From contig NZ_JAQGLA010000071.1 of assembly GCF_027853915.1 (NCBI RefSeq), forward strand, positions 1 through 42,867: 42,867 bases of DNA, read 5' to 3'. The position numbers were made by a program, and so were the translations under genes. The notes beneath the pieces were generated by a model, which was given only the letters and a program-made list of their open reading frames with translations, was not told where the DNA came from and did no database searches. Below, one piece after another: positions 21,951-29,713 of this stretch (positions are counted from its first letter, which is position 1; the number at the start of each line of letters is the position of its first letter). The DNA is from Saccharopolyspora oryzae. GTDB taxonomy: Bacteria; Actinomycetota; Actinomycetes; Mycobacteriales; Pseudonocardiaceae.

Positions 21951-23213
21951 CTAGACCGCGTGTTCGGCCGAGTTGCCGAGCCGGACCACCACGCCCAGGG
22001 CCACCAGGGCGACTGCCGCGCCGGCGGTCATGGTGATCGCCATCGCCGGACCGTCGTTGCCCAGCACGCCGACCAGCGGTGCGATCAGCGCGCCGAGCCC
22101 GAACTGCGCGGCACCGAGCAGTGCGGCCGCGGTCCCGGCTGCTTCGCCGTGCCGGGAGAGCGCGAGCGCAGGTGCGTTGGGCAGCACGAAACCCATCGCT
22201 CCCAGCACCAGCCACATCGGCACGATGAACCCGTAGAGCCCGCCGGTGCCGGTGGTGGTCAGCGCGGTCAGGACCACGCCCGCGGTGGTGGCCGCGACCA
22301 GCGCGGCGAACACGATCTGCTTGGGGCTGTAGCGCTTGAGCAGCACGACGTTGAACTGCGAGGCGCCGATCAGCGCCACCGCGCCGACGCCGAAGACCAG
22401 CCCGAACGCCTGCTGGTTGAGCCCGAACTGCTCCTGGAGCACGAACGACGAGCCCGAGATGTAGGAGAACAGCGCGGACATCGCCAGCGCCGCGACGATC
22501 GCCAGCAGCACGAAGTCGCGGTCGGTGATCAGCTGCCGGTAGGTGCGCAGCACCGGGCGGAACTGCGCGGCCTGGCGGCGTTCCGGCGGCAGCGACTCGC
22601 GGAGCGCGAAGACGGCCACCACCAGCAGGACCGCACCGAGGATCGCCAGCGCGCCGAACACCCCGCGCCACGACCCGGTCAGCAGGATCGCCCCGCCCAG
22701 GCTCGGCGCGAGGATCGGGGCCACGCCCATCACCAGCATCAACCGCGAGAGCGCGGTGGCTGCGGCGTTGCCGGTGAACAGGTCCCGGACCACGGCCAGC
22801 GCGACGACCATGGTCGCGGCCGCGCCGACGCCCTGCAGCGCGCGCAGCGTCCCGAGCACCGCGATGTTCGGGGCGAACAGGCACGCCAGCGACGCCAGGA
22901 TGTGCAGCGCGGTCCCGGCGATCAGCGGTAACCGGCGGCCGACGATGTCGGAGAACGGGCCGATCAGCAGTTGGCCGACGCCGAGGCCGAGCAGGGTGCC
23001 GGTGAGGGTGAGCTGCACGGTGGAGGCGCTGGCCTGCAGGTCGTTGCCGATGGCGGGCAACGCGGGCAGGTACATGTCGATGGTCAGCGGGCCGAGGGCG
23101 ATCAGCGCCCCCAGCACCACGATCACCCGGAAACGGTCGAACCCGGTCGGCTCGTCGGTCGCAGGTCGCACGTCCCGCGCCGCCGGAGGGCTTTGCACCG
23201 CAACGTTGTCCAT
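21951..23213 (-). CDS. Bcr/CflA-type MFS multidrug exporter
   Basis: 420 residues, twelve helices. ALGPLTIDMYLPALPAIGND is the diagnostic first helix/loop of Bcr/CflA; QLLIGPFSDIVGRRLPLIAG is the loop 2-3 motif A; LQGVGAAATMVVALAVVRDL motif of helix 4; GSWRGVFGALAILGA in helix 6. Substrates in this group include bicyclomycin, chloramphenicol and sulfonamides; the one here is unknown. ATG at 23213 (MDNVAVQSPP) chosen because AAAGGCAG precedes it and the upstream start adds an Arg-rich prefix. Codon 95 is the rare TTA. Divergent from a CsoR gene, with 376 bp between. Confidence 0.93.
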   Translation of the reverse strand: MDNVAVQSPPAARDVRPATDEPTGFDRFRVIVVLGALIALGPLTIDMYLPALPAIGNDLQASASTVQLTLTGTLLGLGVGQLLIGPFSDIVGRRLPLIAGTALHILASLACLFAPNIAVLGTLRALQGVGAAATMVVALAVVRDLFTGNAAATALSRLMLVMGVAPILAPSLGGAILLTGSWRGVFGALAILGAVLLVVAVFALRESLPPERRQAAQFRPVLRTYRQLITDRDFVLLAIVAALAMSALFSYISGSSFVLQEQFGLNQQAFGLVFGVGAVALIGASQFNVVLLKRYSPKQIVFAALVAATTAGVVLTALTTTGTGGLYGFIVPMWLVLGAMGFVLPNAPALALSRHGEAAGTAAALLGAAQFGLGALIAPLVGVLGNDGPAMAITMTAGAAVALVALGVVVRLGNSAEHAV

Positions 23214-23589
23214 CGCTGCCTTTCGAATTCGCCTGGAACGGCGGAAGAATCTGACGCGCTCTCCAGCGACGGTCGCGATCACTTTGTTCCCGGGATGGCG
23301 GGGAAATCGCTGTGATGCGGACTACACCGGTTGGAAATCGCCGCTGCACCGGGATTTTCCGCACAACACGTTAACGGGGCTAAAAGTCTATTGTGGATCG
23401 TATTCCCGGGTTCCGGTAAAAGTGCGATGAACTTTTCCGGTCCGGGCCGAGATTTCCGGGAGCGCCGGTGGGCACGCGCCGAGCTCGGGCCGACGTGGTT
23501 TCGCGCTCCTGCGCCGAGAGGGCTCCGCCCGGCGCCTGCCGGGGGGTAGGATTTCCGGGTTTGGCGAGGTCGGTGAAGTGGAGCGGGCG
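23214..23589. other. 376-bp divergent regulatory region
   Basis: No gene supported. Locally AT-richer (GGGGCTAAAAGTCTATTGTG around 23377-23396), probably the exporter promoter. A GGGGTA half-site lies at 23543-23548, 42 bp upstream of the CsoR start, but the matching TACCCC arm is degenerate (CTGCC). Several TTTTCCG/ATTTCCGG copies occur; meaning unclear. Confidence 0.4.
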
Positions 23590-23871
23590 ATGCACGGGTA
23601 CACCGAGGACAAGGACAGCTACCTCAAGCGGCTGGCGCGCATCGAAGGGCAGGTCCGCGGCCTGGCCAGGATGATCGAAGAGGACAAGTACTGCATCGAC
23701 ATCCTCACCCAGATCTCGGCGGCGACGAAGGGGCTCCAGGCGGTCTCCCTCCGCCTGCTCGACGAGCACCTCAAGCACTGCGTCGCCGAAGCCCTCGCGG
23801 AGGGCGGCGAGAACGCCGACGAGAAGGTCCGCGAGGCCAGCGAGGCCATCGCCCGCCTGGTCAAGTCCTGA
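23590..23871 (+). CDS. csoR: CsoR-family metal-sensing repressor (copy 1)
   Basis: 93 residues, all-helical DUF156 fold. HGYTEDKDSYLKRLARIEGQ with the conserved RxxRIEGQ, DKYCIDILTQISAATKGLQA, LLDEHLKHCVAEAL. The Cu(I) ligands of CsoR align as Cys35, His60 and Cys64. ATG at 23590 has GGAG at 23579-23582; a GTG at 23578 is possible. No downstream gene in the same direction: it is convergent with the DUF305 gene across a strong hairpin. It may repress itself or the second copper module. Confidence 0.92.
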   Translation: MHGYTEDKDSYLKRLARIEGQVRGLARMIEEDKYCIDILTQISAATKGLQAVSLRLLDEHLKHCVAEALAEGGENADEKVREASEAIARLVKS

Positions 23872-23889
23872 CCGGCCGGTCGTGACGGG

Positions 23890-23918
23890 GGCCGGGGCGG
23901 CTGGCCGCCGCCCCGGCC
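23890..23918. terminator. Bidirectional hairpin between csoR copy 1 and DUF305 gene
   Basis: Perfect 12-bp stem GGCCGGGGCGGC / GCCGCCCCGGCC, loop TGGCC. Confidence 0.85.
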
Positions 23919-23924
23919 TGGTGG

Positions 23925-24545
23925 TCAGCTCTGCGACAGCAGCGTGCGCATGGTGTCGATCTCGGCCTGCTGGGTGTCGATGATCTGCTGGGCCATCTGC
24001 TTGGCCGCCGGGAACTGGCCGCCGGACAGCTCCGCCTGCGCCATGGTCACCGCGCCCTCGTGGTGCTTGATCATCAGGTCCAGGAACATGCGGTCGAACT
24101 CCGCGCCCTTGGCCTGCTCCAGCTGCTTCATCTCGTCGGCGGACATCATGCCGCCCATGCCGCCGTGGTCACCGCCCATGTCGCCCATGTCGTGACCCAT
24201 CGAAGCGTGATCGGTGCTCGGCGCCTCGGCGCCCCAGTCGCGCAGCCAGCCGGTGAGCGTCTGGATCTCCGGCCCCTGCGCGGCCTCGATCTGCTTGGCC
24301 AGGTCCTTGACCTGCTGGGACTGCGAGCGCTCCGGGACCAGCTTCGACATCTCGATGGCCTGCTGGTGGTGCGGGATCATGCCCTGGGCGAAGGTGACGT
24401 CGGCGGCGTTGTGGGCCGCCTGCTCCTGGCTCGCCGGGGCCTGCGGTGCGGGGGCGTTGCCGGCTTCCTGCCCGTTGCTGCAGCCGGCCAGTGCGATCGC
24501 GGCGACCGCGCTGATCGCGATCGCGAATGCGCGCGTGCGCTTCAT
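23925..24545 (-). CDS. DUF305 lipoprotein
   Basis: 206 residues. Signal peptide and lipobox AAIALAGC with lipidated Cys22, then a Gln/Ala/Pro linker. The DUF305 domain (~50-205, ferritin-like helical) shows the paired metal motifs: FAQGMIPHHQQAIEMSKLVP and FLDLMIKHHEGAVTMAQAEL, plus a Met/His/Asp-rich stretch between (DHASMGHDMGDMGGDHGGMG) that fits copper binding. ATG at 24545 follows ACGAGGAA. Third gene after csoR copy 2 and the His-rich membrane protein, 81 bp after the latter. Likely an extracytoplasmic copper-binding or sequestering lipoprotein; the metal is inferred. Confidence 0.92.
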   Translation of the reverse strand: MKRTRAFAIAISAVAAIALAGCSNGQEAGNAPAPQAPASQEQAAHNAADVTFAQGMIPHHQQAIEMSKLVPERSQSQQVKDLAKQIEAAQGPEIQTLTGWLRDWGAEAPSTDHASMGHDMGDMGGDHGGMGGMMSADEMKQLEQAKGAEFDRMFLDLMIKHHEGAVTMAQAELSGGQFPAAKQMAQQIIDTQQAEIDTMRTLLSQS

Positions 24546-24626
24546 GGTGTTCCTCGTCTTTCGTGAGCTGGATCGGGAATGCGTCATCGAGCCGCGGCGG
24601 GATTGCCGCGGCCGATCAGCTGCCGA

Positions 24627-25013
24627 TCAGCGACGAAGCACGCACAGCGCCGCGAGTCTTCGCGGAACGGGTAACGGCGGGGGGAGGAGTGCGGGCAGAG
24701 CTGCTGCGAGGTAGCGCGGCAGCACGGCCGCAGCGCGGATGGCTCGGCTGAGCTGGGGGAGCAGCAGCACCAGGAAGCCGAGCATGATCGCCAGGCACAG
24801 GTGCAGCGCACCGTGGTCGTCCGGAGCCGGCGCGGGCTGCTCGTGGTGCTCGGCCGCTCCCGCGTGCATGGCGACTGCGGCCGGTGGCTGCGGCGCGTGG
24901 GTCTGCTCGTGCTGCTGCGCCGGGACGTGGTGCATGAGCACGACGCAGAACGCGAGGACCAGCAGGAGTCCCCAGCGGAGCAGGCCCGGACGTTCGCGCA
25001 CGCCGCTTACCAT
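24627..25013 (-). CDS. His-rich membrane protein (DUF6153-like)
   Basis: 128 residues. Two hydrophobic helices (LLRWGLLLVLAFCVVLMHHV and LHLCLAIMLGFLVLLLPQL) flank a His-rich exposed loop: HHVPAQQHEQTHA, MHAGAAEHHEQ, DDHGALHLC. The arrangement matches DUF6153, which occurs beside CsoR and DUF305 genes in Actinobacteria. A metal-binding or trafficking role in the envelope is likely. ATG at 25013 lies 23 bp after the csoR copy 2 stop, so same operon. Codon 114 is TTA. The C-terminus is Pro/Leu-rich. Confidence 0.75.
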   Translation of the reverse strand: MVSGVRERPGLLRWGLLLVLAFCVVLMHHVPAQQHEQTHAPQPPAAVAMHAGAAEHHEQPAPAPDDHGALHLCLAIMLGFLVLLLPQLSRAIRAAAVLPRYLAAALPALLPPPLPVPRRLAALCVLRR

Positions 25014-25036
25014 ACCGGGGCTGGGTTTGCCGGGCG

Positions 25037-25318
25037 TCAGGACTTCACCAGTCGGGCGATGGCGTCGCTGGCCTCGCGGACCTTCTCCTCGGCCTGCTCG
25101 CCGCCCTCGGTCAGCGCTTCGGACACGCAGTGCTTGAGGTGCTCGTCCAGCAGTCCCAACGCCACGGCCTGCAGGGCCTTGGTGGTGGCCGAGATCTGGG
25201 TGAGCACGTCGATGCAGTACTCGTCGTTGTCGATCATCCGCGCCAGGCCGCGCACCTGGCCCTCGACCCGCCGGAGCCGCTTGGCGTAGTTGTCCTTGTC
25301 GTGCGTGTAGCCGTGCAT
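25037..25318 (-). CDS. csoR: CsoR-family metal-sensing repressor (copy 2)
   Basis: 93 residues, strongly similar to the copy at 23590 (by eye about three quarters identical, identical C-terminal IARLVKS). HGYTHDKDNYAKRLRRVEGQ, DEYCIDVLTQISATTKALQA, LLDEHLKHCVSEAL; Cu(I) ligands Cys35, His60, Cys64. ATG at 25318 has GGAGG at 25324-25330; the GTG at 25324 would overlap it. First gene of the csoR-DUF6153-DUF305 operon, with a palindromic operator 31 bp upstream; autorepression relieved by copper is the family mechanism. Confidence 0.93.
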   Translation of the reverse strand: MHGYTHDKDNYAKRLRRVEGQVRGLARMIDNDEYCIDVLTQISATTKALQAVALGLLDEHLKHCVSEALTEGGEQAEEKVREASDAIARLVKS

Positions 25319-25348
25319 CGGCACCTCCTCGGAATCCCGATGCCTTTA

Positions 25349-25363
25349 TACCCCAGGGGGGTA
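25349..25363. promoter_or_regulatory. CsoR-type operator TACCCC-AGG-GGGGTA
   Basis: A perfect 6-3-6 inverted repeat, matching the G-tract-rich palindromes bound by CsoR proteins (central GGGG/CCCC flanked by TA). TTTATA overlaps its left edge (25345-25350), and the site lies 31 bp upstream of csoR copy 2. Confidence 0.8.
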
Positions 25364-25380
25364 CTTGTCGGCAAAGTCGA

Positions 25381-25608
25381 TCAGATGAAGCCCTCGGGCT
25401 TGACCGGCGCCTTCGCGGTCCCGGGGTTCTCCCGCTCCTTGCGCGCCAGGTACAGCACGCCGCCCAGCTGGACCAGTGCGGCACCACCGGTCAGGGCGAC
25501 CGCGATGAAGGCGTAGACCGGCCAGCCCGAGATGAAGCCCAGCACCACCGCGATGACGAAGAACAGCAGCGTGCGCACCAGCAGGGTGGTGAGTTGGTTC
25601 TTGCTCAT
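25381..25608 (-). CDS. Small two-helix membrane protein
   Basis: 75 residues: MSKNQLTTLLVRTLLFFVIA, then helices FFVIAVVLGFISGWPVYAFI and VALTGGAALVQLGGVLYLAR, and a charged tail KERENPGTAKAPVKPEGFI. Function not recognised. ATG at 25608 with a weak ribosome site. It lies directly upstream of csoR copy 2 on the same strand, ending 18 bp from the operator, so read-through into that operon is possible. Confidence 0.75.
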   Translation of the reverse strand: MSKNQLTTLLVRTLLFFVIAVVLGFISGWPVYAFIAVALTGGAALVQLGGVLYLARKERENPGTAKAPVKPEGFI

Positions 25609-25767
25609 CAATCAGGGGCCTTCCTGCTCGCGTCCACCCCGAGTGTAGGTGGGTGGACGTCCGCGCTGGTCGTGGGCGGGTTGCCGGGGCCCGTTGGGGC
25701 GATTGACGCGAGGACCGGGCGATCCTATTTTTGCCAACAGGTGTCCTCACATTGGGAGGGAGCGCCG

Positions 25768-26694
25768 ATGTCGAAGCCGACACCGCTCGGTCCGGACTCG
25801 CTGATGTGGCGCTACTTCGGGGACTGGCGCGGGCTGCTGCTCGCGCTGTGGGCCGGGTCGATGCAGAACATGCACCCCCAGCTGGGCGCGGGCGTGGATG
25901 AGCACTCGCAGTTCTTCGACGAGCGCTGGGAACGGCTCTACCGGTCGCTGTACCCGATCGGTGGCGTGGTCTACGACGGTCCGCGCGCGGAGCAGACCGC
26001 TCGGCAGGTGCGCGGGTACCACGACACGATCAAGGGCGTCGACAAGCACGGGCGGCCCTACCACGCGCTCAACCCGGACACCTACTTCTGGGCGCACTCG
26101 ACCTTCCTGGTGATGCCGATCCTGATCAACGAGCACTTCGGCGAACCGCTCAGCGAGGAGCAGAAGGCGCAGGTCTACGCCGAGGGCGTGCAGTGGTACC
26201 GGCTGTACGGGATGAGCATGCGCCCGGTGCCGCCGGACTGGCCGAGCTTCCAGCGGTACTGGGACCACATGTGCCGCGAGGTCCTGGAGGACAACAAGGC
26301 GACCCGCGACGTCCTGGACCTCTCCCGGATCGGCAAGCCGCCCACGATGCGGTGGCTGCCGGAACCGCTGTGGAAGCTCGCGCGCATCCCTATCGGCCGC
26401 GGTTTCACCTGGCTCACCGTCGGCCTCTACGACCAGGCCATCAGGGACAAGCTCGGCTACCGCTGGACCGCGCGCGACGAGCGGCTGATGCGCGTCGTCG
26501 GCCGAGCGCTCGCCGTCGTCTGGCGCTTCGTGCCGTTCGAGCGGCGCTACCACCCGCGCGCCCGAGCCGCGTGGCGCCGCGTTCGAGGCAAAGCGCCGGC
26601 CGACGCGCCGCTGGTCGAAACGCCGCCCCGCAACCTCCCACCGCCGGATCGCCGCGACGACCCCAAGCACTACTCGCCCGCGCAGGCCGGCTGA
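25768..26694 (+). CDS. Oxygenase MpaB-family protein (DUF2236)
   Basis: 308 residues. Pattern of DUF2236/MpaB: SLMWRYFGDWRGLLLALWAG, NMHPQLGAGVDEHSQFF, RLYRSLYPIGGVVYDGPRAE, QVRGYHDTIKGVDKHGRPYH, ALNPDTYFWAHSTFLVMPIL, INEHFGEPLSEEQKAQVYAE, PDWPSFQRYWDHM. The conserved histidines in NMHP, RGYH and WAHS fit a heme- or metal-binding helical domain; related enzymes cleave or oxidise hydrophobic substrates (MpaB', Lcp-like latex-clearing proteins). Substrate unknown. ATG at 25768 has GGGAGGGAG at 25754-25762. The C-terminus is a Pro/Arg-rich tail. Confidence 0.88.
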   Translation: MSKPTPLGPDSLMWRYFGDWRGLLLALWAGSMQNMHPQLGAGVDEHSQFFDERWERLYRSLYPIGGVVYDGPRAEQTARQVRGYHDTIKGVDKHGRPYHALNPDTYFWAHSTFLVMPILINEHFGEPLSEEQKAQVYAEGVQWYRLYGMSMRPVPPDWPSFQRYWDHMCREVLEDNKATRDVLDLSRIGKPPTMRWLPEPLWKLARIPIGRGFTWLTVGLYDQAIRDKLGYRWTARDERLMRVVGRALAVVWRFVPFERRYHPRARAAWRRVRGKAPADAPLVETPPRNLPPPDRRDDPKHYSPAQAG

Positions 26695-26814
26695 CTACCT
26701 CCTGCTGGCGGTATGCGCCGGGGCCCGCGCGTGCTGGGATCACCAGTGGTGATCCGCCGCCTCGCCACGAGATTCGCGCGCGCTCCTGCGCACGCGAAGG
26801 GGAGGAGGTCGTTG

Positions 26815-27828
26815 ATGATCCGTCGGACGTGCGCGATCGTCGCCGCGCTCATGCTGGCCCTCACCCCGGCCGCCGCCGCGGCCGAGGTCGAGCCGGTGGC
26901 CAAGAACCTGGACATCCCGTGGGGACTGGCGTTCCTGCCCGACGGTTCGGCGCTGTTCACCCAGCGCGACACCGGGCAGATCATGTCCCTCAAGGACGGC
27001 CAGGTCACCGAGGTGCAGAAGATCGACGAGTCGGAGCCGACCGATGGCGAGGGCGGGCTGCTGGGCCTGGCCGTGTCGCCGGGGTTCGAGTCCGACCGGA
27101 CCGTGTTCGTCTACTACAGCACCAGCGAGGACAACCGGATCGCCAAGCTGCGCCTCGGCGAAGTCCCGCAACCGATCCTGACCGGCATCGCGAAGAACCG
27201 CTACCACAACGGCGGCCGGCTGGCCTTCGGCCCCGACGGCATGCTCTACGCCACCACCGGCGACGCCCAGGACAAGGGCACCGCGCAGGACCTGAACTCG
27301 CTCAACGGCAAGATCCTGCGCATGACCCCCGACGGAAAACCCGCGCCGGACAACCCGTTCGGCGACTCGGTGGTCTACTCGATCGGCCACCGCAACCCGC
27401 AAGGCCTCGGCTGGGACGGCGCAGGCCGGCTCTACTCGTCGGAACTCGGCGACGCCACCTGGGACGAGGTCAACCTGATCGAGGGCGGCAAGAACTACGG
27501 CTGGCCCGACTGCGAAGGCGAGTGCGGCAACGGCGAGTACGTGGATCCGCTGGTCACCTGGTCGGTCAAGGACTCCTCGCCCAGCGGCCTGGCGGTCCAC
27601 GGCGACAACCTCTACGTCGCGGCCCTGCGCGGCCAGCGCCTCTGGCAGATCCCGCTCAACGGCGACGGCACGGTCGGCGAACCGAAGTCGCTGTTCCAGG
27701 GCGAGTACGGCCGCCTCCGAACCCCGGTCGCGGCCCCGGACGGCACCCTCTGGGTGACGACCTCGAACCAGGACAACAACGGAGAACCAGGCCCCGACGA
27801 CGACCAGATCCTCAGCATCACCCCGTAA
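26815..27828 (+). CDS. Secreted PQQ-dependent sugar dehydrogenase (GSDH family)
   Basis: 337 residues. Signal peptide MIRRTCAIVAALMLALTPAA (cleavage near AAAAA-EV). Six-bladed propeller of soluble glucose dehydrogenase type: LDIPWGLAFLPDGSALFTQR, GGLLGLAVSPGFESDRTVFV, KNRYHNGGRLAFGPDGMLYA, SIGHRNPQGLGWDGAGRLYS, DEVNLIEGGKNYGWPDCEG. The catalytic-type His is in RYHNGG. It probably oxidises an aldose outside the membrane with PQQ bound; cofactor use is not proven. ATG at 26815 has GGAGGAGG at 26801-26808. It follows the MpaB gene by 120 bp, and a hairpin ends the unit. Confidence 0.92.
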   Translation: MIRRTCAIVAALMLALTPAAAAAEVEPVAKNLDIPWGLAFLPDGSALFTQRDTGQIMSLKDGQVTEVQKIDESEPTDGEGGLLGLAVSPGFESDRTVFVYYSTSEDNRIAKLRLGEVPQPILTGIAKNRYHNGGRLAFGPDGMLYATTGDAQDKGTAQDLNSLNGKILRMTPDGKPAPDNPFGDSVVYSIGHRNPQGLGWDGAGRLYSSELGDATWDEVNLIEGGKNYGWPDCEGECGNGEYVDPLVTWSVKDSSPSGLAVHGDNLYVAALRGQRLWQIPLNGDGTVGEPKSLFQGEYGRLRTPVAAPDGTLWVTTSNQDNNGEPGPDDDQILSITP

Positions 27829-27904
27829 GGGCTTGTCCCCGAACTCGTTCTGCGTGGCGGTGCGGGTGCCAACCCTGATGTCTGCCAATACCAAATCCTG
27901 AGTG

Positions 27905-27945
27905 GAGGGCCCTTCCTGCTGAACACGTCGGCAGCAAGGGCCCTC
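27905..27945. terminator. Bidirectional hairpin between convergent genes
   Basis: GAGGGCCCTTCCTGC pairs with GCAGCAAGGGCCCTC, one C/C mismatch, 11-base loop. Confidence 0.8.
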
Positions 27946-27960
27946 GCTGCGTCGTCGGGG

Positions 27961-28698
27961 TCAGCGGAGGTTGAGGCCTCCGTCGAGCATGATCACTTCG
28001 CCGGTCAGGTACGTGCTGGCGCAGAGGGACGCGACCAGGTCGGCGACGTCGGACGGCTGGGCCGGGCGTCGCATCGGGGCCTTCTCGTTCCACAGGGCGT
28101 GGGCTTCGGTCCAGTCCTGCGTCATCGGCGTGTCGACCAAGCCGGGTGCGACCGCGTTCACCCGGATCTCCGGTGCCAGCGCCGCTGCCAGCAGTTTGGT
28201 CACGTGGTTGAGCGCGGCCTTGCTCGCGGCGTAGGGGATCGACGATCCCTTCGGGCGGACCCCGGCGTGGCTGGTGATGTTCACGATGCTGCCACCGCCC
28301 GGCTGGGTGGATGCGCGAAGTGCCGGCTGCGCTGCTGTGCAGAGCACCCACGGGGCGATGAGATTGACCTCCAGCAAGCGCCGCCAGTCTGATGTGGTCG
28401 CGGCGGCGAGATCGGCGTGCGGAATCGGCCAGCTGATTCCGGCATTGTTGACCAGCACGTCGAGCCGCCCGCACTGGTCGAGCGCGCGCTCGACCAGCTG
28501 CTCGCTCTCGTGCTCGTCGGCGAGGTCGGCCTGCACGTAGATGCCGTTGAGCTCTCGCGCCAGGCGCAGGCCGGTGTCCCGGCTGGTCCGCGAGTGGACT
28601 ACGACGAGAGCTCCGTCGGCGGCGAAGCGACGTGCGATGGCCTCGCCGATCCCCGACGTCGAACCGGTGACGAGCGCGACCGGCTGATCCGTGTTCAT
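27961..28698 (-). CDS. Short-chain dehydrogenase/reductase
   Basis: 245 residues, classical SDR. NAD(P) motif LVTGSTSGIGEAIARRFAAD, VNNAGISWP, active Ser in GSIVNITSHAGVR, YAASKAALNHVTKLLA (YxxxK), NAVAPGLVDTPMT and the C-terminal LTGEVIMLDGGLNLR. Arg after the first strand (VVVHSRTSRD) favours NADP(H). Substrate unknown. ATG at 28698. Divergent from the arginase-like gene with 140 bp between; TTGACA occurs at 28763-28768 in that space. Confidence 0.93.
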   Translation of the reverse strand: MNTDQPVALVTGSTSGIGEAIARRFAADGALVVVHSRTSRDTGLRLARELNGIYVQADLADEHESEQLVERALDQCGRLDVLVNNAGISWPIPHADLAAATTSDWRRLLEVNLIAPWVLCTAAQPALRASTQPGGGSIVNITSHAGVRPKGSSIPYAASKAALNHVTKLLAAALAPEIRVNAVAPGLVDTPMTQDWTEAHALWNEKAPMRRPAQPSDVADLVASLCASTYLTGEVIMLDGGLNLR

Positions 28699-28838
28699 GG
28701 GGCGATGTTGTCAGAGCGCCGGAAGCAGCCGACTTCCCGGCTGTGCTCTCCCCGAGCTGCGGGGTTGACAATTCCCTCGACAACAGGCTCGCGGGTTTCG
28801 AAGAATGAGCGCTCGCCGAATTCCTCTGGAGGAGCCGC

Positions 28839-29675
28839 ATGACCGCGACGCATCGCGCTGCCAGCACCGTGCCGGCGCTGACCCACTTCGCCGGGCGCGC
28901 AGGTGACCACAACGACCGGGCGATGACCGGTTCGCGGGTCGTGGCGGCGGGTCTCGCCGCGCGCTTCGGTGCCGAGCCGGCCGTCATCGGCGAACCGCGT
29001 CCGGCACTGTCGGTGGGGTGGGCGGAAGAACTCGCTGCGGCTCTGCCGGAAATGCAGGCCATGTCCCGGCGGTACGAGCAGCTGCTCGCCGACGGAGGCG
29101 TCCCGGTGACCGCGCTGAGCCGTTGCTCGGTCGCGCTCGCGACCTTGCCCAGGATCGCCGCTCATCGGCCCGACGCGGTAGTGGTGTGGTTCGACGCCCA
29201 CGCGGACCTCAACACGCCGCAGACCTCGCCGAGCGGGTACTTGGGAGGCCTGGCCCTCAGCGGTCCGCTCGGCCTGTGGGACTCCGGGCTCGGCAGCGGG
29301 TTGCGGCCGGAGAACGCAGTCCTCGTCGGCGCGCGCGACATCGACCCGCCGGAGCAGCGCCTGCTCGATCGCGGGGAGATCGGGCTGGTCCGAGTCGGCG
29401 ACGGGCTGCCCGCAGAGCTGCGACGTGCGATCGCCGGTCGTCCGGTGTACGTCCACCTCGACTGCGACGTGCTCGAACCCGGCATCGTGCCGACCGACTA
29501 CAACGTTCCCGGCGGGTTAAGCCTCGCGGAACTGCACCGGTCGGCCGAGGTGCTGGCCGAGAGCGAAGTCGTCGGCGTCGAGATCGGCGAGTTCGAATCG
29601 GACTCGGAAGCATCGACGGCAACCCCGATCATCGACGCCCTGGAACCTATCCTCCGGGCAGTGCAGCGACTTTGA
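28839..29675 (+). CDS. Arginase/ureohydrolase-like protein with altered first metal motif
   Basis: 278 residues. Ureohydrolase fold: VVWFDAHADLNTP carries Asp119, His121 and Asp123, and VYVHLDCDVLEPG carries Asp208 and Asp210, so five of the six usual manganese ligands are in place. The first motif, normally GGDHS, reads LSRCS here (Cys96 where His is expected), so the binuclear site is probably changed. ESEVVGVEIGEFE matches the conserved C-terminal Glu region. Possible substrates: arginine, agmatine, formimidoylglutamate or another guanidino/amidino compound. ATG at 28839 has GGAGGAG at 28828-28834. Codon 227 is TTA. Confidence 0.85.
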   Translation: MTATHRAASTVPALTHFAGRAGDHNDRAMTGSRVVAAGLAARFGAEPAVIGEPRPALSVGWAEELAAALPEMQAMSRRYEQLLADGGVPVTALSRCSVALATLPRIAAHRPDAVVVWFDAHADLNTPQTSPSGYLGGLALSGPLGLWDSGLGSGLRPENAVLVGARDIDPPEQRLLDRGEIGLVRVGDGLPAELRRAIAGRPVYVHLDCDVLEPGIVPTDYNVPGGLSLAELHRSAEVLAESEVVGVEIGEFESDSEASTATPIIDALEPILRAVQRL

Positions 29676-29678
29676 CAG

Positions 29679-29709
29679 GCGGGGGCACCTTCCGCCGAAG
29701 GTGCCCCGC
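29679..29709. terminator. Bidirectional hairpin between arginase-like and ThuA genes
   Basis: GCGGGGGCACCTTC pairs with GAAGGTGCCCCGC with one bulged G, loop CGCC. Confidence 0.85.
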
Positions 29710-29713
29710 AGGT

